Below are positions 44,176 to 55,793 of a stretch of DNA of 64,000 bases, piece after piece. The stretch lies in contig CAJINV010000022.1 in NCBI GenBank assembly GCA_905178155.1, positions 193,207 through 257,206 on the forward strand, given 5' to 3'. The notes under the pieces are model-generated. The model was not told where the DNA came from. It did no database searches and worked only from the letters and a program-made list of their open reading frames with translations. Source of the DNA: Amoebophrya sp. A120. Taxonomy: Eukaryota > Sar > Dinophyceae > Syndiniales > Amoebophryaceae. The position numbers and the translations under genes are program-made. Each line of letters opens with the position of its first letter. The stretch's first letter is position 1.

Positions 44176-47100
44176 ATGTTCGACGGTGGGTCCTTCGGCA
44201 ACCGCGTCGACCTCGGCGGCAAGTCGAAGCGCGCTGCGACGGACCGGAAGCAGTTTCTGAAGCAGCAACAGAAGGAGCGGGAAGTTCGACAGGAAAAGGC
44301 GAAGCAACTCCTAGCGGCGGAAAAAATAAAAAAAGCTTTGAGGTCCTACTGTATTTTAGAAAAACAGAAAAAGGCGGAGAGAAGTCTGTTCGAAAAGCGA
44401 TTCGGCGACATGCAGAAGGTGTTGCACAACCCGCAGGCCATGCAGAACGAAAACATGAAGAAGGCGATCCTTTTAGGGCTGCAGAAAAAACTACTACCAT
44501 CGTTTTTGTTCTTCTTCCAAGGGAGAAAAGACATCGGCTTGCTGGAGCAACTATTGGAAACGGTAGTGGCGACGATGGCGCCACCGGTCATGGATGGTGC
44601 AGGAGCTGCTGTTACGCCGACGTCCACATCTAGTACGTGGAGAATATTCCAACGAGATCCAACAGAACAACAAACTCAAACACCCCTTTCATCGTCACAG
44701 CAACAGCAATTACTGGAGGAAGACCAGCTTTTGCTCCTGCGTTGGTGCAAATTGCTGTTCCTTTTCCTGCGCTACCTGCACGACCGCGGGAACAAGAACC
44801 AGCAGAAGCAGATCGGGAGCATTAGCTCCTCCAGCAGCAGCACGACCACTCGAAAGAACTACGGGCGGGAGATTCTGTCTATCCTGGAAAATGTTATGAA
44901 CTGCAAAAGTATTGTATATCGTACTAGTAGTAAGTATTGCAATACAAATTAGCTCATTATTTTGACCAATGGAATTTGTCATGCTGTTTGGCCCTGGGAT
45001 GGAGATTTGTGATGCATGACTGCGATAATTACTACGAGTGTGATGCTTTTGCAGTGCATAGACGTCAACTCCGAGCAGTTCCGGGCTCGCATGGCGCTGC
45101 ACCCGGCCATTTTCCACTTTCTCAGGGACGTCACGAGCGCGAAGTATGCACTGCAAAAGAAAAAGTATCGTATTAGTGCAAATGGCATGCCAAATTTTGT
45201 CAAGAACAAAAACGCAACTTGTCATGCTGGATCAGGTAAAAGGATGAGATCTCTTATGCGTGAGTGCGCTTAATAGCACTGTTGCGGTACTTTTGCAGTG
45301 CATACGAAACTGCTGATCACAAATCCGATGGTGAAGGCCAAGGACGTAAAAGTCCGCCTGTTGGCGGTGTGGAAGAAGTTCTCGCCGTTGACGGTGGGGG
45401 AGTTTCGGGAGAAGGAGACTTGGATGATAGAAGAAAGTGTTGTTTCATCGACATTTTCCACAGGAGCAGGTGGATCTTCTAACTTCGACTTTCACATGGA
45501 GGACAGAGATGGAGGCACAACACTTCTGAATAGCAACAGCAACAGCGACGCGGGGGCTCTCACAGGAGAAGTAGTTGTTCCGATGGTGGGAACGACTACA
45601 GGCGCCTCCTCCTCATCCTCGGCCGAAGAAGATGCGCACATGGCTGACGCAGCTAATGCCGACGTCGGCCACGATTCATCAGCGAACCCTAGTACTATGG
45701 TATCCTCCAGTAGAAATAGTGCCGCGGCTGCGTTCCGCAATTTCCAGACGCACCCGGGCGTGTACTACCATTTCTCGCCATCAGGATCTACTTCAGGGAC
45801 GGGAAGGATAGGAGCAGCTAAAGGTGGTGTGACATCAGCACAACCGACAACAAATCTTCGGAGCAATAAAAGTAGGAATGACCAGCAGCATTTTTTCATC
45901 GCGTGTGAATTTTTGTTTTCCTTTCTCCTGTCCAAAGGTCTGCTTTACGAACATTCGGAGGCCTGCTTCTGGTTCTCCGAGCAGATGCGGGTGCTGCAGG
46001 AATTGTTCCTGCTTCAGTCCAAGTTCGCTCTCCGCGAGTACCTGTTATTCTACATTGCGTACAGCTTCTCCGCCGACGAAACACACATCTACCCGCCGCT
46101 TTTGTACAGTCCAGAAGGCGATAGTTCCTCGTCATCTAGAAATAACCGAGCTGGTTTTATTCATGCGTCGGTGAATACAGGCAGGACCACAGGAGTATCA
46201 ACCTCCGCGGGGGCAAGCGCGTCATCGTCTAACAAACGGGGCAGGGCTGTGAATTCCAATGCCTCAACAGGTGGTCCTTACTCAGCCGAAGTGCAGCATA
46301 AGCTTCTCGCGCAGATTGTCCAAGTGTCGAGAAATACCGCTCTGATTAGCTGGAGGGAGAAAGAACAGGCGAAACAAGACAATTTCAATCTCCAAAGTCA
46401 TCTTCAAGGCAGTTCGTCTTCTACTGCTTCTGCAGGAGTACCACGTCCCCGCACCTCCTCCATCGACACAAATGTTGATGCGAAGTACCTCTCCGGTCTC
46501 ACGAAGCAGCTGGATGTGCAGCGGTCGCAGATTCGCCTGCAAGCGCGACGGTATCAAATGCAAAAATGTCTGGGTCTGGAAGGATGCTGCAACTTGTGAT
46601 GCTGCATTTGGATTCCAAAAAAATCTGTATTGCATGAGCAGCAAAGGGAGTGTAATTTTTGCTACGGGAAGAGGGCATTTGTCATGCGCAATAGGCATCC
46701 AGAAGCCCTTGAAAAATCGCTGATGCTAGGGCATGCATCACAGACATCATGGCTCATGCAAAACTTGCATGACAAGTCTCAGAATCTTCCAGACCCAGAC
46801 ACTTATGCACTTGATAGACGGGCCATCCACGCGATGGGGAAAAGCCGAAACGTGACTAGCGACCACCCGAAAGTGGTGCTGCTCTTATGCATTGCAAAAG
46901 TATCATACTAGGAGAAATCGCATGACAAATTCGCTCAGAATTACAAAACAATTTTGTCATGCAGATCTGCCTTAGGAAAAAGATTTGTAAATTCATGATT
47001 GCCAAAATTTTTAGCTCGAGTTTCATACGTTTGCAATGCATAGCTCTCCGCCACGGGCAATCTTTGGTCGGCGCTTAAGTATGGTTTGTTGGACGGAGGA

Positions 47101-50100
47101 GGGGGAAACTCTACTGCAGGACCTACAACCGGGTCGTCTTCAGCACATCAACAGCACAAAAATTTTTCGTCCTTTGACCGGTCGTTCTTCGATCTCCTCG
47201 ACCTCTTCAGCCTGCTGTCCGATCCGGAGTACCTATGACAGTGCACAACTATCCCTGCTCCCCCTCATTTCCCATGCAAAATACCAAATCCAGGCTGTGC
47301 CTCCTGTCACTGCTTGCATGACAAACTTCGGAAGAAGTAGCCGAAACAGTAATACACTCGTCCTGGAAAAATTTGTCATGCAAAACCAGCATTCTTGCTG
47401 CCGCTTGTACTGCCGTTCATGCTATACAAATGAGAGGGCGGGGGAGTAGTTGTGTACTGTCATACCACGATAAGGAAAGACTGAAGTTGGAAGACTACTT
47501 GGACACGGAGTTGCGAAATCAGTTGATGATCAAAGAGCAGTCCAATCTAATTCGCCTCCTGTCCGAGAAGTGTAAACTGGACGACTTTCTTCTCTGTTAC
47601 TTTGGGTCCGACTTCACGGAGCCGCCCCACGACAGCGTTTTGTCCACGCTCGCCTTTGCCTGCAAAAATTTTCTCTCTTTACTCACCGAGAAGGTGCTCG
47701 CGAAGTCGGCGGAGCAGTGGGCGCGGGAATTGGTAGATAAGTGCGTATATGAACTGCAAAGGTATCGTACTGGTAGTGATTGCAGTCATGCATTACAAAT
47801 CTTTTTCTTAACGTAAATCCGCATGACAAATTTTATTTCCCACGCTGAGAAAATTTGTGATGCATCTTTACGAGTGCGATGCTTTTGCAATTCATAGCGT
47901 AAATGGAGGGGACACTACTTCAAGCGGGACCACCAGCGGGGGAGCAAACCTTTATCACTTCGGAATAGCGACGAGCTCAGGTGCTGGGGGCTCTTCTTCT
48001 TCCTCTTCTTCAGCGAATAACTACAGGGCTTTTGGTGCAGAGGCTGATGGAGGGGCCTCCTCCTCTTCTCACAACGGGTTGTACATCGTGCCGTTTGCCT
48101 GTGTTTTCAATGTGCAAGCCACGGTTGTGGACGACATCGAGTTCTTTTCACCGACGAAAAACCCCATCGCGGAAAAACTGCCGGCTATGCATTGCAAAAT
48201 TATCGTACTAGTACAAGATGCAATACAAATTTCATTAGCATGAGAAATGAAATTTGTGGTCATGGTGATTTGCCTTGGGAACGAGATTTGTAATGCTAAT
48301 GCAAGAGTGCAAGTACTACGAGTTACTCGTAACGAGTACGATACTTTTGCAGCGCATACCGGTGATCGCGCAGCTGATAAACCGGTTCGCGTTTGTGTTT
48401 CTCCAGCACATTGACTCGCTGATATGCATTGCAAATATCCCTGGTTGTCTGGAAGATTTTTGCGAGATTTGTCATGCTAGCCTCGCATGACTCTGAATTC
48501 TGTATTGCGTGGCCGCATAGAGCTCCTCTTGCCTGTTATGCAAAAACGCAGCTTCTCATGCGGAGTAATACGCAACTCAGAACCATGGAAAAACTTGTCA
48601 TGCTTGGCAGTGCATTGCAGTGCGCTCCCTCGTAGTCCCTTCCTTGCACCATCACAAGTTTCCAGACATCCAGGGATATTTGCACTGGATAGCTGAACGT
48701 CACCTACAACCTGAACCTCCTCGGGCCCAACGTGCACGATTACCACGGGACTCGTGGCGGAAGAACCAGCGCAACGACGAGCGACGACGAGGACCTGAGC
48801 AGATCCGAAGATGCGGATTCGGATATAGAGATGAGCGACGCCGCAATTGGGACTAGTAGCCCTTTATTCGCCAGCGGGCTGCAGTCCTCGCACCATCATC
48901 CTGACCACGCGGGGGGCTCGTCGTCCCCCCTGCTTTCGGGCAGCGCGAGCGCTTTCGGGGCGGCCACGATCGCGGGCGCGGGAGGTGCAACTTCGTCTAC
49001 TTCTAACATGAACAATAAACCTATCCACAGGAAATTTCCCACACACGACGTACAGGTGCGGTTTCTGCATGACAAACTTTCTTGTTTCGAATCGCTTTTC
49101 CGCATGACAATTCATGGAAATTTGTCGAAACAGGTGAATCAATAAATTTGTGATGCACCATTCTGTACATGAACATGTCGAGGAAATTTGTATTGCATAA
49201 AAGCAAGCCGAGACGACAGTCCAAACGACTCCGGCCCGGCCGTGGACAAGTTCGGCTTCACGTCCTTTACTGGCGGTAACGGGGAAGAGGGAGTATCCTG
49301 TGCAAAAGTATCGTACTCGTAGTAATTGCATTTGTGCATTACAAATCTCGTTCCCAAGGCAAATCAGCATGACAAATTGCATTTGTCATGCTGAGGGAAT
49401 TTCAATTTGTCATGCAATTTATATACTAGTACGATACTATTGCAGTTCATAGGGAAACGCAAGAAACAAAATCCGGTTTCCCCAGCTCCTGCAACTCGTG
49501 CGGCATCGCGTTTGCGGGCTGGCGAGATCGCTGTACGACAAGTTTCGAAGGAGACAAGATTTGTTCTCGTCCTCTTCAACATCTTCCACTAGCAGTGCCA
49601 GCGCGATGCGAACCGGTACTACTACTTCAGCGGCGAGTACTTCTACGTCTAGTGTGGTTAATATCGGCACCAGCAATAAAATCGATTGGACCATCGCATT
49701 TTCCGGCACGAGGCGGAGCAATTTGGTGCTCACCGAGCTGCCCCACTGCATTCCCTTCCATATGCATTGCAAAAATGTTTGGGTCTGGATGAATGCAGGA
49801 GATGTTTGTAGTGCAGTGGTTGCATGACACAGAGTGTCTGGCATGCAGGGACCAGCATCACAGGTTCTTCGAAAGCCCCATGATGCCTACTCTGCATGAG
49901 AAATCATCCGCTCTCTCCAGGACCGAAAATAGACATCGTTTGTTGTTTTTGCAAGACAAATTTTTCTGCGATCTGAAATGCGCATCACAGGTTGAAACCC
50001 TCCAGACCCAGACATGTTTGCTCTTGATATTCCAAGACCGCGTGCAGTTTTTGCAGGAGTGGATTCGCATCGACCACGACATTATCAAGTGCAAAAATGT

Positions 50101-53029
50101 CTGGGTCTGGGAAAGTGTAAACTTGTCATGCAGATTTTCCATGACCCATGAGGTCTGGAATGCGGGACTTAGCATGACAGACTCTGCGAGGTCTCTGCCA
50201 TGCCTATCCTGCATGAGAAACCGCCTTCCAACTTGGTCAAAAGTGGACAGCTTTTGGCACTCATGCAACACAGATTTTTGCATGCTTCAGATTTACCATG
50301 ACAGGTTGCCACCTTCCAGACGACCCAGACACATTTGCAATTGATAGACATGCGGCAAGCCGCACGCAATCCGTTTCAGCAGATGATGGGGACAAGGAAA
50401 AATATATCAAATGCAAGTATGTAGTCTGGGTCTGGAAACTTGTGATGCTGAACTGCGCACGACTGAAAAACTTCCCAAGGCAGCCAAGCATGACAAACTT
50501 GCCGAACGCTTTGTGATGCGCATTCCGCATGACAAGCTGCGCTTTTATATGACAAAAGAGGGCGAATCTTTGTTAGTCATGCAATACAGATCTTGCAGGA
50601 GTGTAGGACAAGCATTAGCATTACAAGTTCCATGTTTCCAAACCCAGACATTTTTGCAATGCATAAAATATTCGGAGGACGCACATCGTAGAGGACGGGT
50701 ACGATGCCTTCGCGACTATGGACGAAGAGCAGCTCCGCGGTGCATTTCGCGTGGTTTTCATAGACGAAAATGGGGAACAAGAGTCCGGCATCGACGGGGG
50801 CGGTTTGTTTAAGGAATTCCTGCTTGAGCTGTCTCGATCGGCTTTCAGTCCGGAGCGAGGGTTGTTCCGCGAGACGACGGACGGGGAAAGGAAGCTGGTT
50901 CCCATATGAGAGTGCACAACTCGTCCCCCTCCCCCTCATTTGTCATGCAAAATACCTAATGTACGCATGCAAAATACCTAATGGACAGGAGGTAGTACCT
51001 CCTGTCACTATTATGCATGACAAGTTCTGGCAGCCCAAATAGCACTGCGTGCGCTCCTGTCCTAATTTGTCATGCAAAACCTGCATTCTTGCTCCTGACG
51101 CATGTATCGCTGTTCATGCGATACAATCATGAGGGGGAGGGGGAGTTGTGCACTTCCATATCCCAGGTCGTTAATCGACACCACCATGGTGTACGAATCG
51201 GAGCGCATGTCTCTCTATGAACTGCAAAAGTATCGCACTCGTATAAATGCATTACAAATTTCCTCAGCATGAGAAATGAAATTTGTCATGCGGATTTACC
51301 TTAACAAAAAAAATTGTAATGCAAGACTTGCATTTAATATACGAGTGCGATACTTTTGCACAGGATACTCTCTCGATGTTCCACTTTCTCGGGAAGGTGG
51401 TCGGGAAAGCCATCTACGAAAACTGCCTCCTGGAGCCGCAGTTCAGTCGGGTCTTCTTGAACCTGTTGCTGGGACGGGATAACACGATCGACGACGTATT
51501 TTCTCTTCTTGTTTTGTTCGTTATTTTTCCATTGCTGTATGACGATGACGTCGGGATTCAGATAAAGATATCGATATCGCGACCGGAACCCCGATGGTGT
51601 CTGCATAAAGTTGATTATAATAGATACGATTATCCGATCTTCCTGCCGCGCGTTATGGTGTTCTTGCACTACTTCATTTGCTCTATCATTGTCATCGACA
51701 CGTGGCACTACAAACTATGATCTAGTACCCGTTTAATATTTTCGACGTCATCATCACCAGTAGGTACCTACCACCTGCTGACACCGCCCGATGCATAGTA
51801 GATACGATATCGAAATCCAAACCAATGAAGAGTATAAAAAAAATAGTGCACAAATAAAACGAAACACCCAGCTGTACGCCTTGGACCGTGATTTTGCCCG
51901 GAACCTGTCTCTGACAAAGGAGTCAACAGTCACCGAAGACTGGGGCCTCTTCTTCTGCATTGAGGGTTCGGAAATGGGCGGGAAGCAGTTTACGCACGAC
52001 CTGAAGCCGAATGGGCGCAACATCGCGGTCACGGAGGAAAACAAAATCAACTATATCCAGCGCCTCGCCTTCTACAAGACCACCACGGAGCTCCAGAAAC
52101 AGTCGGTCGCGTTTCGCGACGGCATGCTGCGGGTGCTAGACAAACACTGGCTGAAGATGTTCGATCCCTACGAGCTAAATTTCTTGATTTCCGGCACCCC
52201 AGACCTGAAGTTTGACGAGCTGAAGGCCTGCTGCACGTACGCGGGCGGCTACACGCAGAACAGCGAGTGCATCACCTGGTTTTGGCAGATCCTGTTGCAC
52301 GAGTTTATGCTGTGCAAAAGTATTGTACTCGTATAAATGGAGGTCTTGCATTACAAATTTTTTTGTCAAGGCAAATCAGCATTACAAATTGTATTTCTCA
52401 TGCTGAGAAAATTTGTAATGCATTTATACGAGTGCGATACTTTTGCAGTTCATAGAGTTTTCCGTCGAGCAAAAGTCGAAATTTCTGCAGTTTGTTATCA
52501 AAACCAAAAATGCCCCCACCTCCCCATATCGAAAACTAAATTTGTGATGCTGCATTTGAGTACACCAATCGACTTGTATTGCTAGAAGGCCAAGTAGAGA
52601 CGCAGTCGTGGCCTGAATTGCAGGCAACTTGTCATGCTAGTTCCCACGTCCAGCTCCCTCCTGTCATGCTCAAGATGCAGGGATTTTTCGCGCCAGCTAG
52701 CACTGCAGCCCGCGTCTTTTGCTTTCTATAGCATGACAGAACTGATTTGTGACCACAAATCTGCATCACAGAAGATTACCGCTGTGATATGGGGAGGGGG
52801 ATTTTTCTTCTTGATATTTGTCACCTCCTGCAGCCGGGCGCCGCTCCTGGGCTACAGCTCGCTCTACCCGCCTTTCTGCATTCACCGGGTGCCCGACAAC
52901 GAGCGCCTGCCAACCGCGTCGACGTGCGCGAATTTGCTGAAGCTTCCGGACTACAGCGACAAGGCCAGACTGGCGGAAAAACTGATACAGGCGATCTACC
53001 AGGGCGAGGGCGGCTTTCATCTCAGCTAG
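44176..53029 (+). CDS. HECT-type E3 ubiquitin ligase, UBE3C/Hul5-like, 19 exons
   Basis: Nineteen exons, separated by 17 IEs and one GT-AG intron, sum to 1604 aa with every phase consistent. The start [20 protein letters not shown] followed by a basic helix resembles the conserved N terminus of UBE3B/UBE3C. The long middle has helical segments and Ser-rich insertions. The HECT domain begins near [17 protein letters not shown], then [48 protein letters not shown] and [19 protein letters not shown], and ends [19 protein letters not shown] with the catalytic Cys. The last residues are GGFHLS. The enzyme would take ubiquitin from an E2 onto that Cys and pass it to proteasome-bound or misfolded substrates, as Hul5/UBE3C does. 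The ATG at 44176 is preferred over upstream in-frame sequence on family match. Confidence 0.93.
44895..45060 (+). mobile_element. Introner IE-A
   Basis: The ends are TATGAACTGCAAAAGTATTG and GATGCTTTTGCAGTGCATA. TSD AATGT/GACGT. Removal joins ILENV to [11 protein letters not shown]. Confidence 0.83.
45145..45304 (+). mobile_element. Introner IE-A
   Basis: The ends are TATGCACTGCAAAAGAAAAA and GGTACTTTTGCAGTGCATA. TSD CGAAG/CGAAA. Removal joins RDVTSAK to [11 protein letters not shown]. Confidence 0.84.
46552..46816 (+). mobile_element. Introner IE-B
   Basis: The ends are TATCAAATGCAAAAATGTCT and AGACACTTATGCACTTGATA. Perfect TSD GACGG. Removal joins LQARR to [10 protein letters not shown]. 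Confidence 0.88.
46886..47042 (+). mobile_element. Introner IE-A
   Basis: The left end is TATGCATTGCAAAAGTATCA and the right end is ATACGTTTGCAATGCATA. Perfect TSD GCTCT. Removal joins KVVLL to [10 protein letters not shown]. Confidence 0.88.
47234..47464 (+). mobile_element. Introner IE-C
   Basis: The ends are TATGACAGTGCACAACTATC and GTTGTGTACTGTCATA. The TSD is decayed (GTACC/CCACG), yet element plus 5 nt still gives the correct frame (SDPEYH to [10 protein letters not shown]). Confidence 0.8.
47748..47896 (+). mobile_element. Introner IE-A
   Basis: The ends are TATGAACTGCAAAGGTATCG and GATGCTTTTGCAATTCATA. Perfect TSD GCGTA. Removal joins LVDKCV to NGGDTTSSG. Confidence 0.88.
48186..48358 (+). 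mobile_element. Introner IE-A
   Basis: The ends are TATGCATTGCAAAATTATCG and ATACTTTTGCAGCGCATA. TSD CCGGC/CCGGT. It splits NPIAEKLP from [11 protein letters not shown]. Confidence 0.85.
48423..48691 (+). mobile_element. Introner IE-B
   Basis: The ends are TATGCATTGCAAATATCCCT and AGGGATATTTGCACTGGATA. Perfect TSD GCTGA. Left and right arms share the same departures from other IE-B copies (CCCTGG/CCAGGG). Confidence 0.88.
49022..49199 (+). mobile_element. Introner IE-E
   Basis: The ends are TATCCACAGGAAATTTCCCA and GAGGAAATTTGTATTGCATA. TSD AAACC/AAAGC. Removal joins NMNNKP to [10 protein letters not shown]. Confidence 0.84.
49294..49451 (+). mobile_element. Introner IE-A
   Basis: The ends are TATCCTGTGCAAAAGTATCG and ATACTATTGCAGTTCATA. 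TSD GGGAG/GGGAA. Removal joins GNGEEG to [11 protein letters not shown]. Confidence 0.85.
49761..50029 (+). mobile_element. Introner IE-B
   Basis: The ends are TATGCATTGCAAAAATGTTT and AGACATGTTTGCTCTTGATA. Perfect TSD TTCCA. Removal joins PHCIPF to [10 protein letters not shown]. Confidence 0.88.
50083..50346 (+). mobile_element. Introner IE-B
   Basis: The ends are TATCAAGTGCAAAAATGTCT and AGACACATTTGCAATTGATA. Perfect TSD GACAT. The exon before it is only 48 nt. Confidence 0.88.
50405..50665 (+). mobile_element. Introner IE-B
   Basis: The ends are TATCAAATGCAAGTATGTAG and AGACATTTTTGCAATGCATA. Perfect TSD AAATA. Three IE-Bs in a row are separated by 48- and 53-nt exons. Removal joins MMGTRKN to [11 protein letters not shown]. 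Confidence 0.88.
50905..51160 (+). mobile_element. Introner IE-C inside the HECT domain
   Basis: The ends are TATGAGAGTGCACAACTCGT and GAGTTGTGCACTTCCATA. Perfect TSD TCCCA. Removal joins DGERKLVP to [10 protein letters not shown]. Confidence 0.9.
51216..51367 (+). mobile_element. Introner IE-A inside the HECT domain
   Basis: The ends are TATGAACTGCAAAAGTATCG and ATACTTTTGCACAGGATA. Perfect TSD CTCTC in a TC-rich run. Removal joins SERMSL to [12 protein letters not shown]. Confidence 0.9.
51496..51871 (+). other. Conventional GT-AG intron (376 nt) in the HECT domain
   Basis: Donor GACGAC|GTATTT and acceptor AAACACCCAG|C. The phases agree, joining GRDNTIDD to [12 protein letters not shown], the order expected for UBE3C. 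No TSD or palindromic ends. Confidence 0.85.
52306..52454 (+). mobile_element. Introner IE-A inside the HECT domain
   Basis: The ends are TATGCTGTGCAAAAGTATTG and ATACTTTTGCAGTTCATA. Perfect TSD GAGTT. Removal joins WQILLHEF to [11 protein letters not shown]. Confidence 0.9.
52496..52816 (+). mobile_element. Introner IE-I inside the HECT domain
   Basis: The ends are TATCAAAACCAAAAATGCCC and GGGATTTTTCTTCTTGATA, with inner CACCTCCCCATATC/GATATGGGGAGG. Perfect TSD TTTGT. Exact removal makes [16 protein letters not shown], a conserved HECT stretch. Confidence 0.92.
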
Positions 53030-54542
53030 AAGAGGACATCAAAGGTCGTGGAACTACAAGCGTCCTTGTCGTTGGTCCGGTACGCACCGGCGGGCCGCTC
53101 CAATGATCGTCCTGGGCTTCGGTACTCCTGTTCTTGTGCCCCACCGAATATCGAGCCAGAACTTCTACATCATGTAATAAGTCTACTACTCTCCCAGTCA
53201 GCACTGTGCTTCTTTCATTGACGGCGCACGAAGTGAAGAAGTCCAAGAACACGACGCTGGCGCGTTGATACAGTTTGTAATTGCGTTTACAGAAAAGATT
53301 AAGATTTGTCAGAAAAAAGAACTTCGATTTGTTGTGCAAGCCGACGAAGGTGGTTTATCATCCGAATGAAATTCATGTGAAATTTGATTTTTCAAAACTC
53401 TTCTATTCGTCTTTGCAGTTGGAGTTGTTTTACTCGTCCGACTCCGCATCCCAAGAACTTGTTGATCACGCTTTCTTATGTGTTGAAGCGCCGAATTGAA
53501 ATTTTTCGTCAGGATTTTCGCATGTTCTTCTGTTCATCTTCGCCGTACTTCTAGAAGAAGTTCTGCCTATTTATTTTGACTTTGAAGATGCAGCAGTTGC
53601 ACAGCAGAGCTTGGTCTATCATGAGTTGGGATCATGCTTTTACATCAGTGCATCCATGATCCATGAAACAAGCGCCATCCATGATCCATGAAACAAGCGC
53701 CAAATCCCGAGGAGTGACTTCCTCGTCGGCGATCCTCGTCTTCATTTCGGTCTTGAGTGTAAGGAGTAAGAATTATTTCGCCGCGGAAAAGTGAGCACCT
53801 CGATGTGCTGGCGCAAAGGTAAAAATACTTCGGTCAGCATCTCAATCTCATGACGTTGATGTACTAGGAAAAGATAACCAGGCCGCGCACCGCCACAAAT
53901 AGAAATACAGCTCCACCAGCCAGCCCATCGATTCTCGGTCTTCAATGACTCTTGAATTAGGAAAATAATACTATAGGGCAAGAAACAAGACCTCGGTGTA
54001 TTTTAGAAGTCGAAGTTGTGGTGGTCGGTGTCAGTATTGTGAACAAGTAGTGTGCTAATCTTATGTACCAAGGACCAGCGCGAAGACCTACTTCTTGTTG
54101 CACTCATCCTCGTCTTCTTTGCGAGTAAGTAGCCTCTCGATGTTGAAGATCGCTTTCTGTTGATGGGTGCACGTCAAATGGCAAGCAGTGGCAGTTCCTC
54201 CAACTTAGAGCTCATCCAGAGAACTGTCATCGAAAGAGGTATCAAAATTAATCACCGAAGAACACCGAACAACTAGAACCAATCTTCACAATCCACACAG
54301 CTGCTAGCTGCACCAAGACGCGATAAAAAGTCACGACTACTTCTTCAGTTCAACAAAGATAATTGCGGAGCGAGTTGTTGTCTTTGGCACCATCATCAAA
54401 GAACCCGAGTTTTTTCATCTAAAAGTAGCAGTAGGTCGTGGACAAAGATCAACCGAACAAAAGAATTGTAAAATTAAATTATAAATATCAACAAGCTGAG
54501 TATTTCTTCAGCACTTACCGCACAACTCGAATACAAGGAACG
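53030..54542. other. Intergenic, no gene seen
   Basis: Spacer between the ubiquitin ligase and the next gene. Apart from one short tandem repeat I see nothing in it. Confidence 0.5.
53651..53700 (+). repeat. Two exact tandem 25-bp units
   Basis: CATCCATGATCCATGAAACA plus AGCGC, twice, head to tail with no differences. Intergenic. Confidence 0.9.
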
Positions 54543-55793
54543 ATGGCAAAATCCTCGCTGTACGGTTTTGCCTCCGGCGTTCTAGCGCTGACCACGACCC
54601 TGCGTGGCATTGCTGACTTCTGTTCCTTCCGGGACCAATTTACGCAATGTAAATATGTCTGAGTGGTCTGGAAGGATGCGAACTTGTGATGCTAATTCTG
54701 GAGAACGCAAAATAAAATCTGTGTTGCTTGAGCACCAATAGTTGCCAATAACTCCTTGCGCCGTTGCAAAATACGAATTTGTTATGCGCGATAGGCATTG
54801 GAAAGCATGCTTAGATCCGAATTCCAGCCCATTTATGTAGTCCAGAAGATGCATGGCAAACTTCTGCACTTTTATTCCAGACCTAGACACATTTGCACTT
54901 GATGCATTTCCTTCTCGCGGGAGTGTCCGTATCACGAGCAAAAGTATTATCGCACTCGTGCGAATCGCAGTCGTGCATCACAGACGCAGCTTTGGCTGGC
55001 TGCCTGAATCTGCCTCACAAATCCTGTCAATTTTGTTCTTGTTGTAAAAACTTTATAGATATATTTATGCAGTCGATACAACTTCGTTCTAGTGCACTAC
55101 TTTTGCATTGCATAGTCCGGTCTCCAGCTACAGGTCTCCACCTCGCTCTCGCCCTCGTCGCGCGCTGCAGCCGCACGTCCTTCTGCTGATGGATATCCCG
55201 TGTAAAAACGTTTCCTTCCGCCCAGAGTTGTCACGCAGATTTGCTGCTCCCACAGGAACATTTGCAATGCGCGCCCCGCCTATGTTGAGAGGCATTCTTA
55301 GTCGCGTTTTGGAATTTGTAATGCTGTATAGCAGGATCAGTTTCAGCAGATCCTGATGGCTTCGTGATGCGGCCTGCATTACACTACAGCAAGAAAGGAC
55401 ATCTCCCAAAGTGCCGGGATGTCGATGTGTGTTGCAAAGCTAAAATTCCCATGATGATCTTGACGACTCAGCGGCGGGTACGTTTTTCCAAAGGATGAAG
55501 ATTCAGGTCCTGCAAGGTCTCCAGAAGCAGAACCAACAACCTTCATGTGTATGCGAGCGTCAGGACCTACTAGGAAATCTAATCAGAATGGAAGCGGTTT
55601 TTTGCAAGAGTTGTGTTGCGTGCTGAATGTGAAAAAATGCTACGACTTACTTCTCGCAAGTTGTAGTCATCTGTATTGGCAGAACAAGGATATGCTTGCA
55701 GGTTGGGCCGCAATTGAAGCCGATGCAGCGGGGCGTGACGAGGTTCAGTTCTATCTCTATGTCCTGCCCGAGTTCTTTTCGTCACGCATATAA
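54543..55793 (+). CDS. Hypothetical protein, 4 exons split by three IEs
   Basis: Exons 54543-54640, 54910-54929, 55120-55193 and 55503-55793 sum to 160 aa in one frame. The N terminus MAKSSLYGFASGVLALTTTL may be a short targeting or membrane segment. A Ser/Ala-rich middle is followed by LCCVLNVKKCYDLLLASCSH and an acidic end. One exon is only 20 nt long. I recognise no family. The gene could instead continue past 55793 through the rearranged region that follows; its 3' end is uncertain. Confidence 0.45.
54641..54904 (+). mobile_element. Introner IE-B, decayed ends
   Basis: The left end is TACGCAATGTAAATATGTCT. The right end AGACACATTTGCACTTGATG has GATG instead of GATA. TSD CAATT/CATTT. Removal still keeps the frame. 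Confidence 0.75.
54930..55114 (+). mobile_element. Introner IE-A
   Basis: The ends are TATCACGAGCAAAAGTATTA and CTACTTTTGCATTGCATA. Perfect TSD GTCCG. It lies 20 nt after the previous IE. Confidence 0.85.
55194..55497 (+). mobile_element. Introner IE-G, decayed
   Basis: The left end is TATCCCGTGTAAAAACGTTT. The right end ACGTTTTTCCAAAGGATG has GATG instead of GATA. No clear TSD remains. Element plus 5 nt (309) keeps a Ser-rich frame open. Confidence 0.7.

Noticed and set aside
2258-52816. Introners as ordinary GT-AG introns with nearby cryptic sites
   Set aside because: Some copies contain a GT a few bases in and an AG near the end, which would also keep frame. Others (IE-I at 52496, IE-A at 14194) have no usable pair, and the conserved motifs are restored only by exact excision.
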